A stretch of 64,000 nt of DNA from Corydoras sp. C115 (lineage: Eukaryota; Chordata; Actinopteri; Siluriformes; Callichthyidae): NCBI GenBank assembly GCA_019802505.1, contig JAFMOC010000082.1, positions 682,501 to 746,500 on the forward strand, read 5' to 3'. A program made the translations under genes and the position numbers. Below the pieces are notes generated by a model. That model was given only the letters and a program-made list of their open reading frames with translations. It ran no database searches and had not been told where the DNA came from. Below are positions 23,901 through 32,548 of the stretch, in pieces. The stretch's first letter is position 1. Each line of letters opens with the position of its first letter.

Positions 23901-25347
23901 CTCCCCGTGTCTGTGTGGGTTTCCTCTGAGTTCTCCGGTTTCCTCCCACAGTCCAAAAACATGGATTTAAATTGGGTAAAATTAATGCTCTAACTTGCCC
24001 CATATAGTGTATGTTTGAGGGAGCGGTAGCTCAGTGGCATAGGGCATATTAAGCTGGAGGTTGGGGGTTCAAATCCCAGATCCACTGAAGTTACTAATGT
24101 GGGTCCTTGAGCAAGACCCTTAACCCTCCAGGGATGCTGTGATTAACCCTGTGTTTGCCAAACCCCGACTTGGGTGGAGTTTCCATGTTCTCCCCGTGTC
24201 CATGTGGGTTTCCACCAGATTCTCCGGTTTCCTCCCACAGTCCAAAAAACATCGGTTCAAGGTGAATTGGCTGCTCTAAATTGGCCAGTGTGTACCCAGC
24301 GATAGATAGACACCATGGCTTGGGTGTTTCTGCCCAGTGCCCAAAACATTCTCCACTGGATGGGCACGGGGACACCAGTAGAGGATTAAGTGGAAGATAA
24401 TGAACGAATGAATAAACTTCAAAGGAAACCTTGAATGTACCTGAACCAATCAACACGTCCGGGTTGCCTACAGTTACTGTAGCTGTGTAATCGTCTCCTC
24501 TAAACTCAGCATCTCCTTGCCAGTTGACAAATTTCTGCTGCTGTGTCTGGATGAACAAGAAGAAATATATAATGAATGAAGAAACATGATCAGAGATTAA
24601 CAGCAAAGCCATAAAATAAATACAAGTTGTTTTTTTTTTTTTTTTTTTTTTTTTAAGGAATCAACAATGAGACGCTTACCTGGAAGGCCAGCTTGGAGCG
24701 CACCCTGGTGCTTATTTGGTGAATAATTTGAGCATTGAGGCTGCCAGTGTGATCCATGTCCCCAACCACAATCGGAAATGCCTATTGGGTAATTAAAGTA
24801 ATTAAACTAGGTTTAAACTTGGAATGGAAACCGAAAAGCATGGTTTGTTTTGCTTTGGTCATGCAAAGACAGGTGGGTTTAAGAACAAATCTACAGCGGG
24901 TTGCCATAACCTTACAGACTGGGTATTGGCTAATAAAACTCTGGGTCATGTCCGATCCTTCGTCCATGAATCAATTATACACTTATAATTATACAAAAAA
25001 AAATCCCAGAAATACACGCAAATAAATTCTGTAATATGTATTTATATAATACATATATATAGGCGGCACGGTGGTCTCCCCGTGTCTGCGTGGGTTTCCT
25101 CTGAGTTTTCCGGTTTCCTCCCACAGTCCAAAAACATGGAACAAGTCAATTGAGTTCTCCAAATTGCCCCATATAGAGTGTGCATGCGTGTGTGTCTGTG
25201 TGAGTGAGTGTGTGCCCAGCGATAGATTGGCGCCCTGTCCTGGGTGTATCTGCCCAGCGCCCGAAATGTTCTCCCCTGGATGGGCATGGCGAACCCCACC
25301 GTGACCCTAATAGAGGATAAAGCAGAAGATAATGAATGAATGAATAA

Positions 25348-25401
<54 letters not shown>

Positions 25402-26386
25402 AATAGGGTGGCACGGTGGCTTAGTGGTTAGCACGTTCGCCTCTCAGGTGGAGTTTCCATGTTCTCCCCATGTCCGCGTGGGTTTCCTACTGGTTCTCCG
25501 GATTCCTCCCACAGTCCAAAAACATGGATCAAGTCAATTGAATTCTCCAAATTGCCCCATATAGAGTGTGTCTGTGTGTGTGCCCAGCGATGGATTGGCG
25601 CCCTGTCCTGGGTGTATCTGCCCAACACCCGAAACGTTCTCCCCTGGATGGGCATGGGGAACCCCACCGCGACCCTATTAGAGGATAAAGCGGGAGATAA
25701 TGGATGGATATATATATATATAAAAAAATATTTTACCTCAGCAGGTCCTGTCTGCTTGCTCCCTATGTACGTAGCACCAAACCTATAACTGGAGTCTCCC
25801 ACCGTGCTGAGCATTATGTTGTGATTCACCTGCCAAAAAAGACATTATTACTTATTTACATCCCAACTAATTAACACCAGAGACTGTGATGATGCCCCAT
25901 AAAAATGATTTGTCATTTTTGACAAATTAAAAGGCATTTTATAACCATAACACCATAAACAGAGAAGACAAAGTACTATTTTAAAATGAAGCAGCCAAAA
26001 AATGTCTTTTAACCTCTGAAAGTTCACTAAAAGACTCACCTGGAAAAAGTTACTGAGTCCTTTGTTAACAGTAAGTCGAACTCCCTCCATCTGCATGGGA
26101 AAGACCTCTGTATAAAATAATGATCGTTTAGTGGTGCATATTTCAGACATGATTTTATTACGGCTGATATAACAAGACACTGCCCACCTTTGCACTTGCG
26201 ATGACATTCTTCGAAAGTACCCGGATTGGGCAGCGGGGTCTCCGTCTCGAGCTGAGCCTGACTCGATGCGTCAGGAACCGGTGAGACAGCTGGCATAGTG
26301 AAACCAGCTGGTATAGAGACCAGTCCTGAGCCAGCCTGCACTGGTGGAGGAGGACTGGGGGAACTGGCAGCCAGAACGTTACCCAT
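14938..26386 (-). CDS. tomm40: TOMM40, mitochondrial import pore (nine coding exons)
   Basis: Tom40 is the beta-barrel channel of the TOM complex in the outer mitochondrial membrane; precursor proteins pass through it. The coding exons, in order, are 26386-26188, 26107-26040, 25829-25737, 24781-24680, 24546-24441, 21837-21715, 21623-21547, 19460-19358 and 15077-14938. They total 1011 nt, i.e. 336 aa and a TGA stop. The N-terminus MGNVLAASS and the phrase LPNPGTFEECHRKCKE match vertebrate Tom40 closely. Also present are FPMQMEGVRLTVNKGLSN, IVVGDMDHTGSLNAQ, GNPDVLIGSG, the barrel strands YHRRPGEEGTVMSLAG and SVDSNWVVGATLEKK, and the C-terminus QCGFGVTIG. All junctions are GT-AG. The human protein has 361 aa; the difference lies in the N-terminal proline-rich arm. 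The ATG lies one base after a strong acceptor (CAATCCTCAG), so the 5' UTR lies mainly in an upstream exon. Introns carry about a dozen SINEs, a LINE relic and a local duplication. Confidence 0.97.
15400..15518 (+). repeat. Family-C tRNA-like SINE fragment
   Basis: GGCAGCTGTAAGGCTGTGG is a degraded box A region and GGTTCGATTTC is box B. TGAAGTGCCCTTGAACAAGG follows, as in the complement of 4087-4265. Confidence 0.55.
15519..15900 (+). mobile_element. Non-LTR retrotransposon reverse transcriptase relic
   Basis: The reading frame encodes FFDFSSAFNTIQP, a typical reverse-transcriptase core block. After a frameshift near 15720 it continues YITNRPKYVRV and then GASQGTLLAPFLFTL, corresponding to the conserved GAPQGT-x-LSPFLFTLY block. 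The Tyr codon after FTL has become TAG (15847-15849). It lies antisense in the last tomm40 intron and is dead. The fragment at 33660 may be the C-terminus of the same LINE type. Confidence 0.8.
15947..16276 (-). repeat. Family-A SINE in tomm40 intron
   Basis: Full length. The tail is at the left (ATCCATCCATTATCTTCCGC) and the head ends at CCACCGTGCCACCC. Older subfamily. Confidence 0.88.
16355..16704 (+). repeat. Family-A SINE, younger subfamily
   Basis: Full length, with intact box A (GGCTTAGTGG) and box B-like GTTCGAATCC. It carries the younger markers: GATCAAGTCAATTG, TGGATTGGCGCC, GGGTCTATCTG and a tail of ATGA units. Confidence 0.88.
16735..16812 (+). repeat. LINE 3' tail fragment
   Basis: It contains CTGCTGAGAAATGAGAATTTCCC and GGGACTAATAATAGATTATCTTAT. 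The same 3' end recurs near 17200-17255 and 42465-42525, and a shorter match lies near 35360. It is the terminal part of a LINE whose coding region is absent. Confidence 0.6.
16814..17113. repeat. Fold-back family-A SINE
   Basis: It starts as a minus-strand copy (tail at 16816-16878, then the body). Near 17050 it switches to the plus-strand tail (17051-17112). Both ends are therefore tails, and the outer 60 bases are inverted repeats of each other. The tRNA-like head is missing. Confidence 0.75.
17476..17940 (+). other. Unidentified 154-codon open frame with an internal hairpin
   Basis: The open frame in a tomm40 intron lies antisense to the gene. It encodes Cys-rich and Asn-rich sequence (for example NDGFNMWSCGKEVPKML), with possible N-glycosylation sites NTT and NHS. 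I do not recognise the protein. A perfect 22-bp inverted repeat lies inside it (17809-17830 with 17836-17857). The frame downstream of the hairpin looks unrelated to the part before it. It may be a scrap of a mobile element. No start context, splice site or neighbour supports a host gene. Confidence 0.25.
18150..18487 (-). repeat. Family-A SINE in tomm40 intron
   Basis: Full length. The tail is at the left (CCGTCCATTATC) and the head ends at AAGCCACTATGCTGCCC. Confidence 0.85.
18540..19095 (+). mobile_element. Degenerate DNA-transposon-like repeat
   Basis: The right end, CCTAATAAAGTGGCTGATGAGTGTAT, resembles a terminal sequence common in fish repeats (AATAAAGTGGCCAGTGAGTG type, from memory). 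The interior is non-coding. The left end is not clear. Confidence 0.45.
19690..20185. mobile_element. hAT-like non-autonomous element
   Basis: The ends contain TTTTCAAACTC and GAGTTTGACAC. The interior includes TCTCTTGTCAAAATGATAAAAG, which is found inverted at about 51530-51560 inside the element at 50843-52831. Both belong to one family, recognisable by the GTGTCAAACTC end and GGCCC words. Confidence 0.55.
20208..20908. mobile_element. Non-autonomous DNA transposon with long terminal inverted repeats
   Basis: The left end (GGGTTCCAATCGGGTTGGGACACTAAAC) is inverted at the right end (GTTTAGTGTCCCAACTTTTTTGGAATCC, 20870-20900). The match continues inward for more than 100 bases, through TGAATAAAAACTGAATG and GATGGCAAATGTCAATATTTTAT. 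A family-A SINE (20268-20600) interrupts the left arm. No transposase is present. Confidence 0.7.
20268..20600 (-). repeat. Family-A SINE inside a MITE
   Basis: The tail is at the left and the head ends near CCACCGTGC. The 9-bp word ATGGCAAAT at 20259-20267 and 20601-20609 may be its target-site duplication, although part of the MITE arm is also missing here. Confidence 0.8.
20636..21088 (+). repeat. Source-like copy of a 453-bp local duplication
   Basis: Almost the same 453 bases recur at 22426-22880, with about nine substitutions and a 2-base indel by eye. The copied block covers the right part of the MITE plus about 180 bases of unique flank, so it is a segmental duplication and not a second transposition. 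Confidence 0.85.
21160..21503 (-). repeat. Family-A SINE in tomm40 intron
   Basis: Full-length older-type copy with a G run near 21203. The tail is at the left and the head ends at CACCGTGCCACCC. It lies 44 bases downstream (in transcription) of the exon 21547-21623. Confidence 0.85.
22247..23191 (-). repeat. Family-A SINE split by a duplicated block
   Basis: Left part 22247-22424 (tail half) and right part about 22893-23191 (body and head). About 130 bases of the SINE are present on both sides of the insert. The original insertion is flanked by TGTTCTGTGT(A/G)TC at 22234-22246 and 23192-23204, so the whole interval grew inside one SINE. Younger subfamily. Confidence 0.85.
22426..22880 (+). 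repeat. Inserted copy of the 453-bp local duplication
   Basis: It matches 20636-21088 and ends exactly where a palindrome starts: TAAAATAAATCCAAT, GA, and the complementary 15 bases (22861-22892). In the source copy the sequence after CCAATGAATT is different. Confidence 0.88.
23200..23365 (+). repeat. LINE 3' end fragment
   Basis: GGGGAACTCTGTCTCGTTCC and GGAATGACAAATAAAAATACTTGACTT resemble the terminal part of a fish non-LTR element ending in a TTGACTT tail. No coding part is present. Confidence 0.5.
23425..24012 (+). repeat. Tandem trimer of family-A SINE 5' halves
   Basis: Three head-plus-body units, about 190-205 bases each, start at 23425, 23616 and 23823. Each stops at about the same place, just after TTGCCCCATATAGTGTGTG, so none has a SINE tail. 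The repeat period points to tandem amplification of a tail-less unit. Confidence 0.75.
24013..24165 (+). repeat. Family-B tRNA-derived SINE, truncated
   Basis: GGTAGCTCAGTGGCATAGGG (box A) and GGGTTCAAATCCC (box B), then CCACTGAAGTTACTAATGTGGGTCC. It breaks off after CCCTGTGTTTGCC and joins a family-A body. Confidence 0.75.
24166..24415 (+). repeat. Family-A SINE, 5' truncated
   Basis: The body begins at CTTGGGTGGAGTTTCC and the tail ends in GATAATGAACGAATGAAT. It ends 26 bases from the tomm40 exon 24441-24546, on the donor side. Confidence 0.8.
24624..24655. repeat. Poly-T run in a short tomm40 intron
   Basis: About 30 T on the plus strand, i.e. poly-A in the tomm40 transcript, inside a 133-base intron between the coding exons 24680-24781 and 24441-24546. 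Confidence 0.9.
25062..25340 (+). repeat. Family-A SINE with box A-B deletion
   Basis: The first 14 bases (GGCGGCACGGTGGT) jump straight to CTCCCCGTGTCTGCG. Both polymerase III boxes are gone, but the 3' half and the ATGA tail are intact. Younger markers. Confidence 0.85.
25351..25404. repeat. (TA)n microsatellite
   Basis: About 25 TA units between two plus-strand family-A SINEs in a tomm40 intron. Confidence 0.9.
25406..25708 (+). repeat. Family-A SINE with internal head deletion
   Basis: Box A is present, but CTCTCAG jumps directly to GTGGAGTTTCC, removing box B. The tail ends in GGATGG repeats, 29 bases from the tomm40 exon 25737-25829. Confidence 0.85.
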
Positions 26387-26719
26387 CCTGAGGATTGAGA
26401 AAAGGATGGAAGAAAATGAAAAAGTCAGATGGAGTTTATTGTGTTTGTCATGCCAGTTTCAAGTTAGGCTACGTACATGGCATTTTAGCTGTGTTTTCAA
26501 CATACATTTAAGCTACTTAATGATTGTTGTGCTAGATCTTTTTTTAATCTCAATATGTTCTAGAAAGTTCTAAATGTTTCGTAGATTATTGTGTTCAAAA
26601 GACCTTTCATATTAGTATCCTGGTGGTTTTTATTCCTGGTATTCTCAATGACATGCCATTCTATTAGAATGGGTTCTATCCACAATTTTGACAAGTAAGT
26701 GCATTGCGCCCTCTTATGA

Positions 26720-27620
26720 GGTATCTAGACAGAAGAAAAAGATGGAAGGAGACAGATGGAGACATGTGGAGAGGACAGAAGAAGACAGATGGAGATAGTT
26801 GAGAGGAGAAGACAGATGGAGATGGGAGAAGACTGATGGAGATAGGAGACGAGGAGAAGACAGATGGAGATAGGAGACGGGAGAAGACAGATGGAGAGAG
26901 GAGAAGACGGATGGAGAGAGGAGAAGACGGATGGAGAGAGGAGAAGACGGATGGAGATAGGAGAGAGGAGAAGACGGATGGAGATAGGAGAGAGGAGAAG
27001 ACGGATGGAGATAGGAGAGAGGAGAAGACAGATGGAGATAGGAGAGAGGAGAAGACAGATGGAGATAGGAGAGAGGAGAAGACAGATGGAGAGAGGAGAA
27101 GACAGATGGAGATAGGAGAAGACAGATGGAGATAGGAGAAGACAGATGGAGATAGGAGAAGACAGATGGAGATATGAGACTGGAGAAGACAGATGGAGAT
27201 ATGAGACTGGAGAAGACAGATGGAGATATGAGACTGGAGAAGACAGATGGAGATATGAGACTGGAGAAGACAGATGGAGATATGAGAAGACAGATGGAGA
27301 TAGGAGAGAGGAGAAGACAGATTGAGATAGATGAATAAACAGAGGAAGATCTTTGGAGATGGAGAAAGAAAGAAATAAAAGACCGATGGAAAAAAGACAG
27401 AAGATGACAGATGGAGGAGACAAATAGAGACAGGAGGCAAAAGGAGAACCAGAAAAAGAGACAGATGGAGACAGAAGACAGATGTAGGAGAAGACACAAG
27501 AAGCCAATTGGAGATAGGACACAGATGGAGGAGACAGGAGGCAAAATGAGACAGATGGAGGAAAAGAGAGAAGGAAAGAGACGGAGGAGACAGAAGAGGA
27601 CAGAAGTAGCAGAGCGTCAG
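26720..27620. repeat. Polypurine minisatellite in tomm40 intron 1
   Basis: The plus strand is nearly all A and G. Units of 20 and 27 bases, such as AGACAGATGGAGATAGGAGA with or without a 7-base GAGAGGA or TGAGACTG-type insert, repeat from about 26720 to 27340. A decayed version continues to about 27620. The minus strand lacks stops in all frames, which creates long false Ser-Leu-rich ORFs. The tract lies between the non-coding first exon and the ATG exon. Confidence 0.9.
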
Positions 27621-27775
27621 AGCAAAAAGCCAGTGAATGAGCAGCACATTTCATTAATTGTATATTAAAGTAAAGGCGTTAGAGAGCCACGCTGCTGAAT
27701 AAAGCACATTAATGAGAGTCAGAGTTAGAAAGCAGTCCCCGCGTCCTGAATGAGGTTCCATTAAAGCATACTCAC

Positions 27776-27920
27776 GTTGCGCTTCTCACAGAGGACAACG
27801 CGTCACCCGGAGGTGAAGAGGCACGTGCACTCCAATCACCCGCCTGTTTCCACTACCGTGCCCCGTGATTGGTCCGAAACAAGTCGACGAACCGTCAATC
27901 ATGCCTCGAACGGGAAATAC
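27776..27920 (-). promoter_or_regulatory. tomm40 non-coding first exon and promoter region
   Basis: A strong donor (GCAAC|GTGAGT) on the minus strand ends at 27776. It would splice over 1.4 kb to the acceptor one base before the ATG (26387). Around and upstream of it are CCAAT boxes in both orientations (27831-27835; 27872-27868 on the minus strand) and a CACGTG E-box (27822-27827), in CpG-containing DNA unlike its surroundings. The transcription start is inferred. Confidence 0.55.
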
Positions 27921-28153
27921 AAGCCCAGTGTTTTCAGGCGGCACATGCTGATCGAATACCAAATGACGAAGAAGTCCACGCGTAGTGCCCTAGATAGGGA
28001 GGACCATGTAATAGTGTACCAAAGACTCACAGACAGAGATGAGAAATCTAACCGAAATAACCGGGAGAACTTTGGGGTTCAGACTTCTTTCTAAACGGCT
28101 TTGAATTTTACCAACTGTTAATTTTATAAGATATTTATTTCAATGTATGTGTA

Positions 28154-28155
<2 letters not shown>

Positions 28156-28190
<35 letters not shown>
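28156..28190. repeat. (TA)n microsatellite
   Basis: About 17 TA units that abut the tail of the next SINE. Confidence 0.9.
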
Positions 28191-28192
<2 letters not shown>

Positions 28193-28524
28193 TTCATTCA
28201 TTATCTCCCGCTTTATCCTCCATTAGGGTCGCGGTGGGGTTCCCCATGCCCATCCAGGGGAGAACATCTCGGGCGCTGGGCAGATAGACCCAGGACAGGG
28301 CGCCAATCCATCGCTGGGCACACACTCACTCTCACACACACACTCTATATGGGGCAATTTTGAGAATTCAATTGACTTGATCCATGTTTTTGGACTGTGG
28401 GAGGAAACCGGAGAACCCGGAGGAAACCCACGCAGACACGGGGAGAACATGGAAACTCCACCCAAATGGGGATTCGAACCGGGAATCCCTAGCGCCGAGA
28501 GGCGAACGTGCTAACCACTAAGCC
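28191..28524 (-). repeat. Family-A SINE, younger subfamily
   Basis: Full length with little divergence: CATTCATTATCTCCCGC tail, ATAGACCCAGG, AATCCATCGCTGG, GACTTGATCC and AGATGGGG-type markers. The head runs directly into a second copy. Confidence 0.88.
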
Positions 28525-28804
28525 ACCTTGGGTTCCCCATGCCCATCCAGGGGAGAACGTTAAAGGTGCTGGGCAGATACACCCAGGACAGGTCGCCAAT
28601 CTATCGCACACTCACTCACACACTATATGGGGCAATTTGGAGAATTCAAATGACCTTGATCCATGTTTTTGGACTGTGGGAGGAAACCGGAGAACCTGGA
28701 GGAAACCCATGCGGACAAGGGGAGAACATGGAAACTCCACCCAGATTGGGATTCGAACCGGGAATCCCTAGTGCTTAGAGGCGATCGTGCTGACCACTAA
28801 GCCC

Positions 28805-28806
<2 letters not shown>
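28525..28806 (-). repeat. Family-A SINE lacking its tail
   Basis: It starts at GGGTTCCCCATGCCC, joined to the head of the previous copy, and belongs to the older subfamily (GACCTTGATCC). The tail-to-head junction suggests insertion into, or recombination with, the earlier copy. Confidence 0.8.

Positions 28807-28808
<2 letters not shown>

Positions 28809-28838
<30 letters not shown>
28809..28838. repeat. (TA)n microsatellite
   Basis: About 15 TA units after the SINE head. Confidence 0.85.
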
Positions 28839-28842
<4 letters not shown>

Positions 28843-28884
28843 CCCATTATGGCCAATAAAAAAGGCACATATTTTTTTCTTTTC

Positions 28885-29272
28885 AAATACTTGAATCTAT
28901 AAAAATATAAGCTTAACTTTTTGAATGGAATTGTGGAAATGAATCAACCTTTCCATCCATCCATCACCTGCCACTGTATTGGGCACTCAGCAGATACACT
29001 CAGGACAGGGCGCCAATCTATCACTGGGCACACACTCACATTCTATATGGGGCAATTTGGAGAACTCAATTGACTTGATCCATGTTTTTGGACTGTGGGA
29101 GGAAACCGGAGAACCCGGAGGAAACCCACGCAGACATTGGGAGAACATGGAAACTCCACCCAGATGGGGACTCAAACCTGGAATCCTCAGCGCTGAGAGG
29201 TGAACGTGCTAACCACTAAGCCACCTATCATATTTTCCATGATGCAATAAATTTTTGAAAAGGGTCTGCATC
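28885..29272 (+). mobile_element. Mariner-like terminal fragment interrupted by a SINE
   Basis: TGAATCTATAAAAATATAAG, GAATGGAATTGTGGAAATGAATCAAC and, beyond the SINE at 28953-29227, CATGATGCAATAAATTTTTGAAAAGGG. The same order is uninterrupted at about 54655-54750, just before a mariner-type N-terminal frame. Confidence 0.55.
28953..29227 (-). repeat. Family-A SINE
   Basis: The tail is at the left, followed by a deletion that removes the GTTCCCC block. The head ends at CTAACCACTAAGCCACC. Confidence 0.8.
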
Positions 29273-29610
29273 AGTGATGAGCATTCCGGTTCTTTTCAGA
29301 CAGCCGGGTTCCTTTGGCTCTGCTCTCAAAAAAAGAGCCGACTCTTCCGGCTCCCAAGTGACTTTTTCTTTGTAGCTTAAAACAGTTTATTACCAAATTA
29401 GGTGTAAAATTCATTACTACTGTAAAACACATTATAAATGTTTGTTTTTAATAATATGGTTTTATGTACATACTTATCATGGAACAGATTTCTACAAAAA
29501 ATAAAATAGAAAAAACAAGGATCCTCTGCACTGGATTATGCTGCAGAAATTGTAGGAGCAGCAGCAGTCGAATAAACACACTAGCACCTTCATTAGGTTC
29601 TCTTGCTTTT
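29272..29610 (-). mobile_element. hAT-like element, 3' part
   Basis: The end CAGTGATGAGCATTCCGG and the words AAGAGCCGACTCTTCCGGCTCCCAAGTG are shared, inverted, with the element at 55130-57160. Inward it matches the 3' flank and C-terminal codons of that BED-finger frame (Ala-rich, GCAGCAGCAG). It is 5' truncated on its own strand. Confidence 0.7.
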
Positions 29611-29611
29611 C

Positions 29612-29874
29612 TTATAATTCCATCCATTATCTTCTGCTTTATCCTGTACTACACCCAGGACAGAGTACCAATCTATCACTGGGCACACACTCACACTCTA
29701 TTGGGCAATTTGGAGAATTTAATTGAATCCATGTTTTTGGACTGTGGGAGGAAACCGGAGAACCCGGAGGAAACCCACGCGGACATGGGAAGAAAAAGGA
29801 AACTCTACCCAGATTGGGATTCAAACCTAGTGTTGAGAGGTGAACATGCCAACCACTAAGCAAGTCTGCCGCCC
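29612..29874 (-). repeat. Family-A SINE, internally deleted
   Basis: The tail (CCATCCATTATCTTCTGC) jumps to ACACCCAGGACAG. The head ends at TCTGCCGCCC. Confidence 0.8.
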
Positions 29875-32189
29875 AAGAAACTTAATAATAGTAATAATAA
29901 TACAACAAAAGAATACACATTTAATAAGGACACAAGATGCAGGTAAAAGTTTTATTTCATTTAAAGAAATCTCCTGCATTAGATTCATTAGATTTTTAAA
30001 AACACAGCTAGTGAGAGAGTGTTGTTCACAAATAATACTTCAAAGTTAAGCAATATTACCAAGTTATGAGCCAATTAAAATGGTTTCCAGATAGAGCACT
30101 ACCCGTTTAGCATGATAAAGTTATACATTTTAAAGGTTTCATTAACCTGCATTTACCAAGTCGTTTTAAATTAAAGACAGCAAGTCACAGGAGGGCAGAG
30201 AAACTGTCCTCACTAGCAAAATCAGTTACTCTTGACCAGTTCCCTCACATTTGATCATCAACTTAGTTGTTTTCAGTTGGCTACAAAATGTCAAATAATC
30301 GAATATATCAACCCAAAACTAAAACCATTTTTCAACCTTAATAAACTGGTCCAGTGAAAAGTGCTGCTCGAGACGGCGAGTGAGCAAAACAACCTTATCA
30401 TGCATTAATGAAAACTTGGACTGGTGCAGAGTTTGGTGCGAACACAGCTCAACATCTCTCCCTCATAGCTGAGGCAGCTTGAAAAGAACGTTACATTTAT
30501 GGAAAAAAAAAAATTAAACATAAAAAAAAAAAAACACAAAGATCAAAATGAGATGTCACTGTGTGTACAATTTTCTGTATGACAAATACAACGAGGGGGC
30601 AAATGTTTGATTTTTTTCACTTACTCTTTTGTTAGGTTACTACTGTAGGTCAATCTCGCCAAAATGCTTAAGCCTTCCCCGCTCTAACTTTAAACTGTAT
30701 TTGGACACAGTGACATTTCATGAACACATTTTGCACTCCAGTGAATTCCAGGATCAGTTTATTCACTCGATTTGTCCTTCACTGCGTACTCCATTTGAAA
30801 AAACTGAAAGCAAATATTATTTAAACCTCATTACGGACATCACAACTAACAAATCAACTAAATGGTTTTGACTCGAAATAGCACAGGTATCGTTTACATG
30901 AAGCGCCGAATGCAACTACGAATACCAACATAAAGGACTGTGGGAGTGAAGTTCTTAATGTAACACAAAAACCTCACCCGTATCTGCAAATGCCTCAACT
31001 CACTGATGCAGCATTTCAATAAAGGGAACACAAGCCAACACACGTACACGAACAGACACCCAGTGTCACACACACACACTCTCGCTTCATCTTTCTCGCT
31101 CACACACACACACAGTTCACATTTAAACTTGCGCACTTTTTGGTTATGCTTCAGAGTTTAGTCCTGAAAGTAAGTTATCAGCACCCAGCTAAAGGAAATC
31201 TGAAGACTGCAACACTCGCTTACCCTTTTTTGTTGTTTTTTTTGTCTTTTTTTGTAAACTAGGCCAGGTTTACATTCACACAAAATAACTATTCACACTC
31301 TCGAAAAGAGATTCTCACCTCATAGGTTCACGACGCATTTAATTACTATTGTGCTGTGAGAAGGGCTGATTGTAACATGAGGACCCTGTGCGCGCAACAC
31401 CAAATCACACGTGATGTGATCTAAACTCTTATTTCACAGCAAAGCTCAGGAACCATTTGGACCTCGTGGCAGAACCGAACAGCTGTAGTCAGGGTTAGAT
31501 TGGTTTTTAATTACATCCATGCGAAGTGCTAGAAGGTAGGTGCATAGTGCGCACATCATTGCTTCCAAACTCTGTGAAACAGGTACAAAGCGAAGCAGCT
31601 TGGGCCTTAACACTGGCCTCACCACAACTCTTCAGTAAGAAGTGTTTAAGATCATGAACGTGGTCACTTGACTGCTCAAATTAATCCATGTTATATAAAT
31701 ATTATATAAACCCAATACAGACCCGGATTGACACTGTGCCCCAAATGATGCTGTACATATTAAAAGGTAATGCGATGACATAATTCAATGCTGTTATTAT
31801 TTTAGCATAATAGCTTAACAAGGGTCACGCAACATGCTCTAGTTAGCAGGACCGTGAAAAAGGACATCAAGTTAGAATCATGCATGTAATTAATTCCCAA
31901 AACGAATTTAACCTTAACTGCTGTTCCAGGGGTATGGCAGAAAGCACAAACCCCGAGGTCCAATCAGAATGCATATGAATAGATCTGAAATGAAGCAGGG
32001 CGTTTCAACGCAAAGCACATGGTTACATGTGGCCCACTTCACTCTTGGTGCCAAAAAATATATATATAAAAAAAATAAAAACAAAAAAGTTCTAATAGTA
32101 GTTTAGTAGTTTTCTATGCATTTAGCATCTTTAAGAAGAGGGCTTGTTTGAAAGAAAGAAGGAGAGGGGAGAGAGAAAGAAAGGGGGGA

Positions 32190-32191
32190 AG

Positions 32192-32234
<43 letters not shown>

Positions 32235-32246
32235 CACACACACACA
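32190..32246. repeat. Poly-A run plus (CA)n
   Basis: About 42 A residues followed by CCCACACACACACAC. Confidence 0.95.
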
Positions 32247-32483
32247 CACACCTCACAGCTGCCACAAGAGATTGCTACAGTTTTGCCCTCAACCAAATTT
32301 CAGATTCAGACTCGAATATTATTAAATCACTTAAAGCCACCTCACCCCTCAGCAAAGAAATCAAAGCAACACACCAGGTCGACGGCACAAAACAGCACAG
32401 ATTAAAGAAAGAAGAAAAAGAAAGACTCATTTATACCATCATACCAGGTTTTCTACATTCACTCATACAAGGGACTGAAAGCC

Positions 32484-32497
32484 CCCCCCCCCCCACT

Positions 32498-32546
<49 letters not shown>
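32484..32546. repeat. Poly-C and poly-A run
   Basis: About 12 C, ACTC, then about 49 A residues. The length may be unstable or an assembly artefact. Confidence 0.9.

Positions 32547-32548
<2 letters not shown>

Noticed and set aside
24094..24612. 172-codon minus-strand ORF joining a tomm40 exon with SINE sequence
   Set aside because: The exon 24546-24441 has its own GT donor; the extension is read-through into family-A and family-B SINEs.
26720..27340. CRISPR-like array
   Set aside because: The repeat units are contiguous, without unique spacers, in a vertebrate intron.
26676..27654. Minus-strand Ser/Leu-rich ORFs of 276-323 codons
   Set aside because: They are translations of the CT-rich strand of the polypurine minisatellite, open in all three frames.
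27777..28094. 105-codon plus-strand ORF (MRFSQRTTRHPEV...)
   Set aside because: It overlaps the likely tomm40 promoter in antisense, has no recognisable domain and biased composition from CpG-rich DNA.
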